From assembly GCA_009667805.1 (NCBI GenBank), contig CM019075.1, positions 15,019,738-15,083,737 of the forward strand: a stretch of DNA of 64,000 bases, read 5' to 3'. The stretch's first letter is position 1; every line of letters starts with the position of its first letter. Both the position numbers and the translations under genes were made by a program. Below are positions 63,113 to 64,000 of the stretch, piece by piece. The notes under the pieces are model-generated. The model was not told the origin of the DNA, ran no database searches, and saw nothing but the letters and a program-made list of their open reading frames with translations. Origin of the DNA: Leptobrachium leishanense (Eukaryota > Chordata > Amphibia > Anura > Megophryidae).

Positions 63113-63763
63113 AAATAATTGATGAGGACAAATGGTGTTTTTAAAGGTCAGAGCCGGAAAGGCTCAGGGTCTTGGTTTTCACTTTGCTGTGCACAGAGCG
63201 GATGTAGACCCCCATCCAAGGTAGAAAGGTTGGAATATGTGAATATCTATATCTTTGTGTATCCGATTCCGTTTCAGGTTTGTTTTTGATGCTGGTGAAT
63301 GGAGCTGGCCATCCAGTGACAGACAGGGGAAGGACTGTGTTATGGTTAGTGCTCTGGGGAGAGCTAGGATTTATTTTCTGTTTTCATTTGTTTTGAAGTG
63401 AATGAGAAACTCTCACATTTAATGCACAAATAAATTGGTGTTAAAGACGTTCCAGTTTCTGTTGTGTAAGCCCCTGGGTGGCAGGTACACCCTAACCCTG
63501 AATCCTAAAATCTACCCAGGGATAAGGTAATCAGGACTTATTTCATACACTGACCATTAGCAATAAAATATAGTCTATGCTTGGTGACATCACTGGAAGA
63601 CATGTATGTATGCAATATGACACTTTAGAAATGGGGGAGCGGCGCGGCGGCGCCCCAGAGAATCCGGTGACTTTAATTTCCTCACCAGGTGACGGTTTTC
63701 TTGTTCTTTAGCCCCAGGGGAATTTTTTCGTAAAGTGTGACGTTCCACAGGCAGGGACAGGTC
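63113..63763. other. No gene recognised
   Basis: Unique-looking sequence with a small CpG cluster at 63638-63655 (GGAGCGGCGCGGCGGCGCC). Confidence 0.5.
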
Positions 63764-64000
63764 TAGGGCTACAGCAGCCAGATCGACCGTGTTTTACCCA
63801 TTTCATGCAAAGGGAAAGCAAATGGAAAGTTCTGCCCTGCAATATGTATAATTCACGTGTGTAGGAAGCAAATCAGGGGAGGGGCCTGTTCACGCGTGGA
63901 TTCCTTTTATGATGTCTTACCCGCAGCGTATGAATTCTACATACTGCAGGGTTGCATTTTTCATGCACTGCCCCTCAGCATGAATAAATTATGTGTCTGG
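63764..64000. mobile_element. Palindromic mariner-like MITE, copy 4, truncated by window end
   Basis: TA at 63764-63765, then GGGCTACAGCAGCCAGATCG. TGCAATATGTATAATTCACG and GCATTTTTCATGCACTGCCC follow in the same order as in 6845-7109. Confidence 0.75.

Noticed and set aside
62445..63131. 228-codon minus-strand frame (PQYAPKANST repeats)
   Set aside because: 30-bp array with a 10-codon period. Several other frames are open over the same bases.

Overview
The window looks like a nuclear scaffold from a vertebrate, most likely an anuran amphibian. The evidence is: a spliced tuftelin gene with short vertebrate-type exons; an L2/CR1-type LINE tail and several 3'-end relics; hAT, Tc1/mariner, PIF/Harbinger and piggyBac-like elements of kinds common in frogs; and an extreme load of minisatellites. 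The amphibian assignment is inference. A run of exactly 100 Ns (52156-52255) is a placeholder gap.

The one clear host gene is tuftelin (TUFT1) on the minus strand. Thirteen coding exons between 46140 (start) and 26021 (stop) splice in phase to 397 codons. All twelve introns are GT-AG. A 3' UTR of about 1.55 kb ends near an AATAAA at 24486-24481. The exons total about 1.2 kb. The introns hold tandem arrays and MITEs; intron 1 (10.7 kb) alone holds five arrays.

The second coding unit is a PIF/Harbinger transposon (about 9461-12597) with both of its genes: an intact-looking HARBI1-like transposase on the minus strand and a MADF/BESS DNA-binding partner on the plus strand, broken by one frameshift. 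Their exons interdigitate, so each gene's intron contains the other gene's terminal exon. Two MITEs (18803-19081, 50437-50753) have related ends and may have been mobilised by such an element.

Layout: 1-841 decayed Tc1 element; 2391-6305 37-bp minisatellite made from a LINE 3'-UTR segment; 6306-9460 MITEs and a GC-rich array; 9461-12597 Harbinger; 12761-13230 piggyBac-like MITE; 13515-14497 LINE 3' end; 14502-18150 arrays and MITEs; 18803-19426 two MITEs; 20487-24246 42-44 bp array; 24440-46140 TUFT1; 46400-47060 MITEs, LINE tail and a CpG-rich promoter-like patch; 47520-49950 G-rich and 31-bp arrays; 51296-61047 41-bp arrays in both orientations around the gap; 62068-63112 30-bp array; 63764-end a partial mariner-like MITE. 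Roughly 26 kb (about 40%) is tandem repeat. I see no tRNA, rRNA or CRISPR. Nearly all long open frames here are by-products of arrays that lack stop codons.
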